The position numbers and the translations under genes are program-made. Shown piece after piece: positions 1-7,494 of a stretch of 51,613 bases of DNA. The notes under the pieces were generated by a model. That model was given only the letters and a program-made list of their open reading frames with translations, made no database searches and was not told where the DNA came from. The stretch is taken from contig JALVUF010000007.1 in the NCBI GenBank assembly GCA_027023805.1, forward strand, positions 1 through 51,613. The letters are read 5' to 3'. The DNA is from Helicobacteraceae bacterium (GTDB lineage: Bacteria > Campylobacterota > Campylobacteria > Campylobacterales > Sulfurimonadaceae). Positions within the stretch are counted from its first letter, which is position 1. Every line of letters begins with the position of its first letter.

Positions 1-938
1 CCCTTGATACTCAGACTGGTATGCAGATACGCAAGATTTTACCAAGAGAACAAATCATCTGTATAACCGATAAATGTGATAATGAGCATCTTGATTGCAT
101 AGATCTTACATTTGATGAATCTTTTGGTTCTCATTTGTACAACTTTTTACTTTCTAAAATGCAAAATCATACTTTAATACGTAAAGAAGATATCAATTCA
201 GGAATTACACAAAATTTAAGAATTCTTATTGCCGAAGATTATGACATAAATAGAATGCTGATAGAATCTCTACTTGATAAATATCCAAACATCACCTATG
301 AATTTGCCCATGATGGAGAGGAAGCAGTTGAAAAAGCAACCGCGTCTTCTTATGATATGATATTTATGGATGTCAATATGCCTAAAATGAACGGTCTAGA
401 TGCTACAAAAGTGATACGCCAAAAAGTGAAAAAACACATACCTATCATTGCACTCACCGCTAACGCACTCAAGGGAGATAAAGAGAGATTTCTAGAAGCT
501 GGCATGGATGATTATATAGCAAAACCCATAGAAGTTAAAGAGTTGCAAAAAGTATTAGTGCAGTATGCACCGCTTGAAGAGACACAAAAGCAAAAAATTA
601 GTTTAGATTTCCAAAACTTGATTAAAACAATTAAGTCACGTTTGGAACTTGATGATGCAATCATCATAAAACTACTGTATGCTTTTGTAGAAACTCTAAA
701 AGTCTCGGTTAAAGAACTTGAAAAAGCATTTAAAAATAATGATAAAGAAAGTATTGAAAATTTGGCTCATAAACTTAAAGGTTCATCCTCTACCCTTTCT
801 TTGAATAAAATAGCCCAGATGATGATGAAAATAGAAAAAGATATGCTAAATAATGTTAAAATTGAGTATAATAATATACTTGAGATTATAGAGCAGTATA
901 TTGATTTACTAGAGAATGGTTTAAAAAATGCAACATAA
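1..938 (+). CDS. REC-Hpt signalling protein, probably the C-terminal end of a hybrid histidine kinase (5' partial)
   Basis: The frame stays open to the window edge upstream of the first ATG at 21, so the visible 305 residues are probably the end of a longer protein. Numbering from that ATG, residues 1-50 look like the end of a degenerate receiver or linker. A clear receiver domain follows at about 66-183, with the acidic patch E72/D73, phosphoacceptor D117 in the FMDVNMP motif and conserved K168. A C-terminal Hpt domain lies at about 195-300, with the phosphorylatable H250 in LAHKLKG. This REC plus Hpt order is usual for the end of an unorthodox hybrid kinase, which would pass phosphate onward to a separate regulator. 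The next gene overlaps it by 11 bp and encodes a REC-HD-GYP protein, a plausible target. The sensor and kinase parts lie outside the window, so the signal is unknown. Confidence 0.8.
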   Translation, partial: LDTQTGMQIRKILPREQIICITDKCDNEHLDCIDLTFDESFGSHLYNFLLSKMQNHTLIRKEDINSGITQNLRILIAEDYDINRMLIESLLDKYPNITYEFAHDGEEAVEKATASSYDMIFMDVNMPKMNGLDATKVIRQKVKKHIPIIALTANALKGDKERFLEAGMDDYIAKPIEVKELQKVLVQYAPLEETQKQKISLDFQNLIKTIKSRLELDDAIIIKLLYAFVETLKVSVKELEKAFKNNDKESIENLAHKLKGSSSTLSLNKIAQMMMKIEKDMLNNVKIEYNNILEIIEQYIDLLENGLKNAT

Positions 939-1968
939 GCTAAATATCGTCATTGTTGATGATGAAATTGTTAATCTTCTTTTGTTAGAGAATGTCGTAA
1001 AGGCAGAGGGCTACGAAAATGTCTCTACTTTTAGCACTTCGCCTGAGGCCTTAGAATATATACAAAATAATAAAACTGATGTCCTTGTAACAGACTTTAA
1101 TATACCGCAAATGGATGGAATAGAACTGCTTGAACAGGCAAAAGCGATTTATCCTGATTTGGTATCTATTATGATTACCGCAAACAATGACAATGCAGTA
1201 ATGCATAAAGCCCTTCAAGCAGGTATAACCGAGTTTTTAAGAAAGCCCATCAGCCCTCTAATTTTTAAGCTTCGTCTTAAAAATATTTTGAAATTAAAAG
1301 TCTCATTAAATCTAACACAAAGTTTCAATCAACTTCTTAACCAAAAAGTAAAAGAAACAACTGCCTCACTCAAAAAAAGTGAGTATGAAGCCTTGGAAGT
1401 TCTCTCAAAAGCTGCAGAGTACAAAGACCCTGAGACAGCAAGCCATATAGCCAGAGTTTCTCACTACTCTAAATTACTTGCTAAAGCATATGGATTATCA
1501 GAAGATGAGCAAGAGATTATCTTCTATGCTGCACCACTGCATGACATTGGAAAAATAGGGATCAGTGATGCTATTTTGCTTAAACCTGGAAAATTGACAC
1601 CAGAAGAATTTGCTCAGATGCAAGAACATTCAACCATAGGTGGAAATATACTAAATGAGAAAGAAAATATTTATTTACAAGCAGGAGAACAAATAGCACT
1701 AACTCATCATGAAAAATACAACGGCAAAGGATACCCAAAAGGACTTCAAGGCAAAGACATTCCCTTGTTTGGTCGCATAGTTGCTGTTGCAGATGTTTTT
1801 GATGCCCTCACTTCAAGGCGACCTTATAAAGAAGCATGGAGTTTTGAAAGAGCGTTAAATTTGTTAATCGAAGAAAAAGGAAAGCATTTTGACCCTCAAC
1901 TTATTGAGTATTTTATAAAGAACCTAGATAAAGTAAAAAGTATTTATGAAACATTTCAAGAAGACTAA
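928..1968 (+). CDS. Response regulator with HD-GYP domain (probable cyclic-di-GMP phosphodiesterase)
   Basis: The 346-residue protein has an N-terminal receiver domain (about 5-122; phosphoacceptor D56, conserved K106), a short helical linker, and an HD-GYP domain at about 155-340. The catalytic metal site is intact: H205-D206 in LHDIGKIG, the HH pair at 260-261, and GYP at 268-270. Proteins of this RpfG-like architecture hydrolyse cyclic di-GMP in the cytoplasm when the receiver is phosphorylated. It overlaps the upstream REC-Hpt gene by 11 bp, so the two are probably co-translated and act in one relay. Its stop codon overlaps that of the convergent tandem-REC gene by 3 bp. The architecture is certain; the activity and the partner are inferred. 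Confidence 0.9.
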   Translation: MQHKLNIVIVDDEIVNLLLLENVVKAEGYENVSTFSTSPEALEYIQNNKTDVLVTDFNIPQMDGIELLEQAKAIYPDLVSIMITANNDNAVMHKALQAGITEFLRKPISPLIFKLRLKNILKLKVSLNLTQSFNQLLNQKVKETTASLKKSEYEALEVLSKAAEYKDPETASHIARVSHYSKLLAKAYGLSEDEQEIIFYAAPLHDIGKIGISDAILLKPGKLTPEEFAQMQEHSTIGGNILNEKENIYLQAGEQIALTHHEKYNGKGYPKGLQGKDIPLFGRIVAVADVFDALTSRRPYKEAWSFERALNLLIEEKGKHFDPQLIEYFIKNLDKVKSIYETFQED

Positions 1969-3074
1969 ATTCTCTCAAAAATAACTAAAAACTCATCTGT
2001 ATCAAGAGGAAACAGTTTTACAAGATAGTCTTGATTTTCTCTGTTTGTAACTTTATTATTGTAACTTTGAAGATTTTTCATAGCAATAATCAAGTCTTGT
2101 ATGAGTTCTGGATGAAACTTTTCAAAAGACTGCCCCATATTAACAATATTTTCTCCAAACTCCTTATAAAAATTTTCATTTGCATATTTTAATTTTGAAT
2201 CAGCATAAAATATTGCACTAACATAAAATTTATTTAAAAAATTACTACACAGTTCACTAGTTTTAAGAGTGCACTCAAAATCTGTTTCAATCTGCTTTTG
2301 TCTAATGACTTGTTCAGCTTTTAATTTAAGCTCTTCAGGCGAAAATGGTTTTTTAAAATAATCTAAAACTCCTGCCTTGTAAGCATCTCTCATCACTTCT
2401 ATATCTAAAGTGCTTGAGATCATAAAAACAGGCAGATTAAAATTTTTTTCATCCTGTTTTATCTGCTTGAGCGTATCTAAACCGCTCATATCAGGCATTT
2501 GCATGTCAAGCAACATCAAATCAACTTTTGCTTCGGCTACTCTTTGGATTGCTTCCGCACCATTTTTTGCTTCAAGAATTGTATATCCGCAGGAGGATAG
2601 GATTTTATGCATCATTTTTCTTATAACGCGAGAATCATCAACGATTAAAAGCGTATAAGTCGGATTAATCTGCATGCTATATATAATATTAAGAATCTCT
2701 TTAACCGTCAAATTTGCATTTTTACCTTTAAGCAAGTAATCAAGTATGCCGAGTCTAAAGAGCTCATCTCTACGTAAAAGGTCCTTTTCAGATGTAAATA
2801 TTACAATTTTCGTTTCTTTATCAGCTTCTTTGATTTCATCTATTAAATCCTCACCCTCTCCATCTGGAAGGTGCAGATCTAAAATAACAAGAGTGATTTC
2901 ATTATTTTGTAAAATCTCTCTTGCTTGCGTAAGGTCATAACCCTGATAACAATTAAAACCTTTTTTTCTTAAACGTGACGTTAATGTGTTGTTTATAACT
3001 CGTGAGTCTTCAACTATAAGAATATTGAAATTTTCATTTTGTATAACTTTTTTTTCTTGTTTGCAACTAAACAT
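1965..3074 (-). CDS. Tandem-receiver response regulator with a C-terminal PAS-like region
   Basis: This 369-residue protein carries two receiver domains in series. REC1 is at about 17-135 with D66 in LVILDLHLPDG. REC2 is at about 140-260 with D190 in LMLLDMQMPDMSG and a KPF motif near its end. Both have the acidic pair and phosphoacceptor needed for phosphorylation. The last 100 residues hold no DNA-binding or catalytic motif; residues around 285-369 resemble a degenerate PAS fold. A REC-REC protein without an evident output domain may act as a phosphate sink or adaptor in the neighbouring relay. The first residues contain a cysteine but no lipobox, and no signal peptide is visible. The gene is convergent with the HD-GYP gene. 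Confidence 0.75.
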   Translation of the reverse strand: MFSCKQEKKVIQNENFNILIVEDSRVINNTLTSRLRKKGFNCYQGYDLTQAREILQNNEITLVILDLHLPDGEGEDLIDEIKEADKETKIVIFTSEKDLLRRDELFRLGILDYLLKGKNANLTVKEILNIIYSMQINPTYTLLIVDDSRVIRKMMHKILSSCGYTILEAKNGAEAIQRVAEAKVDLMLLDMQMPDMSGLDTLKQIKQDEKNFNLPVFMISSTLDIEVMRDAYKAGVLDYFKKPFSPEELKLKAEQVIRQKQIETDFECTLKTSELCSNFLNKFYVSAIFYADSKLKYANENFYKEFGENIVNMGQSFEKFHPELIQDLIIAMKNLQSYNNKVTNRENQDYLVKLFPLDTDEFLVIFERI

Positions 3075-3312
3075 TATCTATTTCCAATTATTTATAAGTT
3101 TATTATAACATAATATAGGGCATATTTAAAATCACTAAAGAAGCAGTCTAAAAGTATCTGTAGAGCACCTCTAAAAATCTTATATTTGATGCTGTTTTTT
3201 GCACCCTTGTAGAAGTCATATGAAGTGTATTATTTAAATATTAAGTCTTCGTTTATATATCTTTAATTTCCTCACCGCTTATATCCAAATCTATAGAAAC
3301 TATTGTCATTAG

Positions 3313-3340
3313 TTGCAATTAGATAAAAATTTGTTATAAT
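3313..3340 (+). promoter_or_regulatory. Sigma70-type promoter for the ankyrin-repeat gene
   Basis: A TTGCAA -35 element (3313-3318), a 16-bp spacer and a perfect TATAAT -10 (3335-3340) lie 33 bp before the ATG at 3374. A ribosome-binding site, AGGAGA, is at 3361-3366. The rest of the 299-bp gap (3075-3373) is AT-rich sequence in which I see no gene or repeat. Confidence 0.65.
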
Positions 3341-3373
3341 CAGTCAACATATTAAATTTTAGGAGAAAAGATT

Positions 3374-4102
3374 ATGAGAAAAATTTTATTGTTAAGTATT
3401 ATTTGTGTCGGTTTTTTATATGCGGGTGTTAGTGCAAATGAGAAGTTTATCAGCGCTTGTAAGGCGGGCAATTTAAAAGAGGTCAAATATCTTGTACGCC
3501 ATGGTGTAAATCCAAATACTACCGATGATGAAGGCGATAGCGGGATAACAAGAGCCGGTATTAGCGACCATTTAGATATTGTCAAATATCTGGTATCAAA
3601 AGGTGTTAGTATAACATCTAAAGATGAAAATGGAGATACGGCCTTAATGGCAGCTGCGGGATATGGGCAGATTAAAATTGTAAGATATTTAGTTAATCAC
3701 GGTGCACATGTTGATGCAAAAGATAAAAATGGAGATACGGCTATGATTAATGCCGCAGGGTATGGATATCTAAAAACTGTTAAATATCTAATCTCTAAAG
3801 GTGCAGATGTTCATGCAAAAGATAACAACGGGGTAACAGCGCTAATGGGAGCAGCTAGCAGTGAGCATGAGAATTTAGAGCTGATTAAATATCTGGTGCG
3901 CCATGGCGCTAGAGTAAACGCGCAAGATAATCGCGGTGAAACAGCCTTGATGAGTGCTGCTAGTTTAGGACGTTTAAGTGTTGTAAAATATTTAATCTCT
4001 AAAGGTGCAAAAGTAAATATCAAAGATAAAAGCGGTAAGACGGCATTGGGTATCGCAAAAGAGTATTATCAATTTAATGTTGAGGATTATTTAAAAAAAT
4101 AA
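3374..4102 (+). CDS. Exported ankyrin-repeat protein
   Basis: The 242-residue protein starts with a signal peptide (charged MRK, hydrophobic core about 4-18, likely cleavage after GVSA near residue 21), so the mature protein is probably periplasmic. The remainder is about six tandem 33-residue ankyrin repeats, recognisable by recurring KYLVxxGAxVxAKDxxGxTA-type units. Some repeats are almost identical at DNA level around 3621 and 3720, which points to recent internal duplication. Ankyrin repeats bind other proteins; periplasmic ankyrin proteins of the AnkB type have been linked to catalase and oxidative-stress protection, but no such partner is nearby and the function is unknown. Its own promoter and strong ribosome-binding site (AGGAGA) suggest independent expression. 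Confidence 0.85.
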   Translation: MRKILLLSIICVGFLYAGVSANEKFISACKAGNLKEVKYLVRHGVNPNTTDDEGDSGITRAGISDHLDIVKYLVSKGVSITSKDENGDTALMAAAGYGQIKIVRYLVNHGAHVDAKDKNGDTAMINAAGYGYLKTVKYLISKGADVHAKDNNGVTALMGAASSEHENLELIKYLVRHGARVNAQDNRGETALMSAASLGRLSVVKYLISKGAKVNIKDKSGKTALGIAKEYYQFNVEDYLKK

Positions 4103-4104
4103 AG

Positions 4105-4179
4105 TGGTGACTCCAAGGGGATTTGAACCCCTATGGCAAGGATGAAAACCTTGAATCCTAACCATTAGATGATGGAGCC
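4105..4179 (-). tRNA. tRNA-Glu (anticodon UUC)
   Basis: Read on the minus strand this folds as a complete 75-nt cloverleaf. The 7-bp acceptor stem (GGCTCCA with TGGAGTC) includes one G-T pair. The anticodon stem CAAGG/CCTTG encloses loop TTTTCAT, giving anticodon TTC, and the T-arm is AGGGG-TTCAAAT-CCCCT. The CCA end is encoded (4105-4107). It lies 5 bp after tRNA-Lys in the same transcript. Confidence 0.97.
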
Positions 4180-4184
4180 GTAAG

Positions 4185-4260
4185 TGGTGTCCCGTGTTGG
4201 ATTTGAACCAACGGCCACATCATTAAAAGTGACGTGCTCTACCAGCTGAGCTAACGAGAC
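4185..4260 (-). tRNA. tRNA-Lys (anticodon UUU)
   Basis: This is a complete 76-nt cloverleaf on the minus strand. The acceptor stem is GTCTCGT/ACGGGAC, the D-stem GCTC/GAGC, and the anticodon stem CGTCA/TGATG with loop CTTTTAA, giving anticodon TTT. The T-arm is GTTGG-TTCAAAT-CCAAC. CCA is encoded at 4185-4187. It is the first gene of a two-tRNA transcript followed by tRNA-Glu. Confidence 0.97.
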
Positions 4261-4293
4261 ATAAACTATTGTTACTACTTAATTTGGAGGGGA

Positions 4294-4322
4294 ATTATAG
4301 TAAAACAAACTGTAAATGTCAA
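4294..4322 (-). promoter_or_regulatory. Consensus sigma70 promoter of the tRNA-Lys/tRNA-Glu transcript
   Basis: On the minus strand there is a perfect TTGACA (plus-strand 4317-4322), a 17-bp spacer and a perfect TATAAT (4294-4299). The -10 ends 33 bp before the mature tRNA-Lys 5' end. The sequence after the -10 is the C-rich run TCCCCTCC, a GC-rich discriminator of the type linked to stringent (ppGpp) control of stable-RNA promoters in other bacteria. Confidence 0.85.
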
Positions 4323-4398
4323 TAGCTTTTAGCATCTTTTACTGATTATTAACCAACATCCATTATACTTCGAATTAAAAAACTAAGTAGGAAAAAGT

Positions 4399-5346
4399 AT
4401 GATTTCTAAGATTGAAGCCATAAAAGCTGAAGTTAGCAAAGTAGTTGTAGGTCAACAAAAGATGATAGATAGCTTGCTTATAGGTTTATTGTGCGAGGGT
4501 CATATCTTAATCGAAGGAGTACCGGGACTTGCTAAAACAACTACCGTAAAGGCCTTGTCTCAGAGCTTGGGACTAAAGTTTAAGCGTGCGCAATTTACTC
4601 CTGACCTTTTACCCTCAGATATATTGGGTGCGCAGATTTATGATCCAAAAGACAATAGTTTTAAAATTAAACATGGACCTATTTTTACAAATCTACTTCT
4701 TGCAGATGAGATAAACAGAGCTCCGGCAAAAGTCCAGTCGGCTTTACTTGAAGTTATGCAAGAGCGTCAGGTAACAATAGGCGAGCAAAGTTTTAAATTA
4801 GATGCCCCATTTTTTGTTATGGCAACGCAAAATCCGGTTGAACAGGAAGGAGTGTATCAATTACCAGAAGCACAGCTTGATCGTTTTATGTTAAAGCTTA
4901 ACGTGGGCTACAATACAAAGAAAGAGGAGCTTGAGATAGCAAGGCGTATCTCAAGCGGTAATTTTGAAACTATAGATGCTGTTGTTGATGCTCAGGATTT
5001 AACTAAGCTAAAGCAGTTTGTAAAAAATATACATGTAGATGCTCAGGTTGAGGAGTATATCATAAATCTTGTAGATGCGTCTCGCAATCCAAAAGATTAT
5101 GGCTTAGAGGAGATATCTGATTTTATTCAATTTGGTGCCAGTCCGCGTGTGAGCATAGATATGTTTAAAGCCGTAAAAGCCATGGCCTTTTTAAGAGGTA
5201 AGGACTTTGTAACACCCGTTGATGTCGCATATATCTTAAAAGAGGCGATGCATCACCGCATAGTTTTAACATACGAAGCTGAGGCACAAGATATAACAGC
5301 CGATTTTATAATAGATAAAGTTTTAGATGCCGTAGCTATACCTTAA
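4399..5346 (+). CDS. MoxR-family AAA+ ATPase
   Basis: The 315-residue protein has Walker A GVPGLAKTT at 40-48, a Walker B ending LLLADEIN (D103-E104), and sensor 1 ATQNP around 142-146, all typical of MoxR. MoxR ATPases act as cytoplasmic chaperones that work on von Willebrand factor A (VWA) partner proteins. It is the first gene of a six-gene run continuing to 10836 that encodes DUF58, a small membrane protein, two VWA proteins and a BatD-like protein. This matches the Bat (aerotolerance-type) operons known from Bacteroides and many Proteobacteria. A purine-rich ribosome-binding site (TAGGAAAAAG) precedes the ATG, and TATACT at 4364-4369 is a possible -10. The family call is secure; the specific client is inferred to be the Bat complex. 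Confidence 0.93.
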   Translation: MISKIEAIKAEVSKVVVGQQKMIDSLLIGLLCEGHILIEGVPGLAKTTTVKALSQSLGLKFKRAQFTPDLLPSDILGAQIYDPKDNSFKIKHGPIFTNLLLADEINRAPAKVQSALLEVMQERQVTIGEQSFKLDAPFFVMATQNPVEQEGVYQLPEAQLDRFMLKLNVGYNTKKEELEIARRISSGNFETIDAVVDAQDLTKLKQFVKNIHVDAQVEEYIINLVDASRNPKDYGLEEISDFIQFGASPRVSIDMFKAVKAMAFLRGKDFVTPVDVAYILKEAMHHRIVLTYEAEAQDITADFIIDKVLDAVAIP

Positions 5347-5355
5347 AGGTTTTTA

Positions 5356-6183
5356 ATGAGTAAACTTAAAAAGATACTAGTTCGTGCCAAGCGTCAAGTT
5401 TTTAGTGAGATAAGCGGAAACAATCCATCTGTTTTTAATGGCGAGGGATATGATTTTATTGAGCTAAAAGAATATATGCCGGGTGATGATATCAGACATA
5501 TTGATTGGAATGTTACGGCAAAAATGCAGACCCCGTATGTAAAAATTTTCAAAGAAGAAAGAGAATTAAACGTTGTAATTGCCACCATGCTAAACGGCAG
5601 TGTTTATTTTGGTTCAAAAGCTTTTAAGCAAGATATTATCGCCGAAATTGTTGCTTTGCTTGGTTTTTCCGTGATTAAAAACGGAGATATGTTAAGTACA
5701 TATATTTTTACTGACAAAATACAAGATTATGCAAGACCGACAAAAAAAATGAATTTTGTGGAAAAAAATGTATCAAAAATTTTAGAGTTTCACTCTTTAA
5801 ACCAAAAAGCTGATTATAGCGTCATGGCCAGTGCGCTGTATAAACGCTTAAAGCGCCGTTCGTTAGTTATCGTTATAGCTGATTTTTTTGATAATATTGA
5901 CTTTAAACTACTTGCTAAAAAGCATGAGGTTGTAGCACTAATTGTCAGAGACAAACTCGAAGAACATCCTCCGGCAATTGGTTTTAGCGCTATAACAGAC
6001 CCTGAGACAGGAAAAGTGACCCAGAGCGAATTTAACAATAAGAGCATTAAGAGATATGCTTCAAAAGTCGCAATTCATGATAAAAAATTGTTTGAAGATT
6101 TTAGAAAAAGCGGAGTTAGATTTGGAAAAATTTATACAGATGATATGGTGAGTGTTAATTTAAGACGAATATTTCAAGGATAG
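5356..6183 (+). CDS. DUF58 domain protein of the Bat/MoxR operon
   Basis: The 275-residue soluble protein has the DUF58 hallmark around residues 37-70, with YMPGDDIRHIDWNVTA. No transmembrane segment or signal peptide is seen. DUF58 proteins are almost always encoded next to a MoxR ATPase and are thought to link it to membrane VWA partners; the C-terminal half often has a VWA-like fold. The gene starts 10 bp after moxR and ends 2 bp before the next gene, which indicates co-transcription. Biochemical function is not established for the family. Confidence 0.9.
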   Translation: MSKLKKILVRAKRQVFSEISGNNPSVFNGEGYDFIELKEYMPGDDIRHIDWNVTAKMQTPYVKIFKEERELNVVIATMLNGSVYFGSKAFKQDIIAEIVALLGFSVIKNGDMLSTYIFTDKIQDYARPTKKMNFVEKNVSKILEFHSLNQKADYSVMASALYKRLKRRSLVIVIADFFDNIDFKLLAKKHEVVALIVRDKLEEHPPAIGFSAITDPETGKVTQSEFNNKSIKRYASKVAIHDKKLFEDFRKSGVRFGKIYTDDMVSVNLRRIFQG

Positions 6184-6185
6184 TT

Positions 6186-6578
6186 ATGAATCAGATAAAA
6201 TTAAAAGATATAAAACCGATGATTGCTATTTCCGATAATAGTGTTTATGTGGCTATTGTTTTAATTGTGATAGCCACATTAGTTGTTATGGCGGTTATTT
6301 ATCTAGTTTTAAGGTGGTATAAGCATAAAAATCGCATCAACAAGAGGCGTGAATATTTTAAAATGATGCAGCATATTGATTTTAATAATCCAAAACAAGC
6401 GGCTTATGATATTACGAAGTATGGATATATCTTTAGAGGTGATTCGCCCAGAAATAGTGAAATGTATGAAAATCTTGTGCAACGACTTCAAAAGTACAAA
6501 TATAAAAAAATTGTTCAAGATATGGATGATGAGACTAAAGGATATTTTGAGCTGTATAAGGGCATGATAGATGTTTAA
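6186..6578 (+). CDS. Small single-pass membrane protein in the Bat operon (DUF4381-like position)
   Basis: I do not recognise this 130-residue protein by motif. It has a short N-terminal segment, one strong transmembrane helix at about 18-42, then a basic cytoplasmic tail with many Lys/Arg and Tyr. In other MoxR-DUF58-VWA operons a small membrane protein of similar size, often annotated DUF4381, occupies the same place, so that is the most likely relation by position and topology. It starts 2 bp after the DUF58 gene, and its end overlaps the next gene by 8 bp. A role in holding the MoxR/DUF58 partners at the membrane is possible but unproven. Confidence 0.7.
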   Translation: MNQIKLKDIKPMIAISDNSVYVAIVLIVIATLVVMAVIYLVLRWYKHKNRINKRREYFKMMQHIDFNNPKQAAYDITKYGYIFRGDSPRNSEMYENLVQRLQKYKYKKIVQDMDDETKGYFELYKGMIDV

Positions 6579-7494
6579 CGGTATCTATTTTGAATATCCG
6601 GAAGCTGCTATAGTTTTAATTATTTTTGGGATATGCTTTGTTTTTTGCAAAATACGCCTTCCGTCCTTTTATTTTCCACATACATCAGAGTTTGCAAAAG
6701 AGATAACAAGCAAATCTAGAATCTTATATATCCTAAAATGGCTGTCTGTACTGTTTTTAACTCTTGCGCTTATGTCGCCTGTTAAGCAGTATCCGTTTAT
6801 GGTTAAACCTAGACAGGGCATTGATATAGCTTTGATTTTAGATACATCCGGTTCTATGAATACAAGAGGTTTTGATCCGTATAATCCAAATTATACACGC
6901 TTTGATGTCGTTAAACAGATCGTAGATAAGTTTATCAAGCATAGATTTAATGACAATATAGGTATCGTTGTTTTTGGAACTTATTCGTTTATTGCATCGC
7001 CTCTTACGTATGATAAAAATATTTTGTTAGGTATTGTCTCAAGATTGCATGTGGCAATGGCAGGTCCATATACGGCGCTTTATGATTCTATCGCTCAGGG
7101 CGTAAATCTTTTAAAAAATTCAAAAGCAAAGACAAAAATCGCCATTTTGATGACAGATGGATATAACACGCAGCAAGTAACAAGAATACCGCTGCATGCA
7201 GCTTTGAAAATGGCAAAGCGGTACCATATCAAGATATACACTATCGGTATCGGAGATAATTTTGATAAAGTACTGCTTCAGCACATCGCCTCAGTTACCG
7301 GCGGAGAGATGTTTGGAGCCAAAAATGCCTCAAGACTTAGGGCGATTTATAAGCAGTTGGATCTGCTAAAAAAATCAGGCTTAAAAAGTCAAAATTATGT
7401 TTATAAAAAATATTATTTTGCATATCCGCTGTTTGTCGGACTTTTTTTTCTGCTTATTTACATATTGTTAATAAATAAAAGGGGGCGTGAATGA
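6571..7494 (+). CDS. batA: BatA-like VWA-domain membrane protein
   Basis: The 307-residue protein has N-terminal membrane helices at about 10-27 and 52-69, a VWA domain at about 83-270, and a C-terminal helix at about 282-302. The metal-ion-dependent adhesion site (MIDAS) is complete: D91-T-S-G-S-M, T168 in GPYTALYD, and D196 in LMTDGYN. This is the standard BatA layout, with the VWA domain outside the cytoplasmic membrane. Such proteins are proposed to form a complex with BatB-D under MoxR control. It overlaps the preceding gene by 8 bp and the following gene by 4 bp, consistent with translational coupling. Confidence 0.9.
   Translation: MFNGIYFEYPEAAIVLIIFGICFVFCKIRLPSFYFPHTSEFAKEITSKSRILYILKWLSVLFLTLALMSPVKQYPFMVKPRQGIDIALILDTSGSMNTRGFDPYNPNYTRFDVVKQIVDKFIKHRFNDNIGIVVFGTYSFIASPLTYDKNILLGIVSRLHVAMAGPYTALYDSIAQGVNLLKNSKAKTKIAILMTDGYNTQQVTRIPLHAALKMAKRYHIKIYTIGIGDNFDKVLLQHIASVTGGEMFGAKNASRLRAIYKQLDLLKKSGLKSQNYVYKKYYFAYPLFVGLFFLLIYILLINKRGRE

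Noticed and set aside
3253-3309. An 18-codon minus-strand ORF starting ATG with a plausible peptide (MTIVSIDLDIS...)
   Set aside because: No ribosome-binding site, too short to judge, and it overlaps the promoter region of the ankyrin gene; chance is the simplest explanation.
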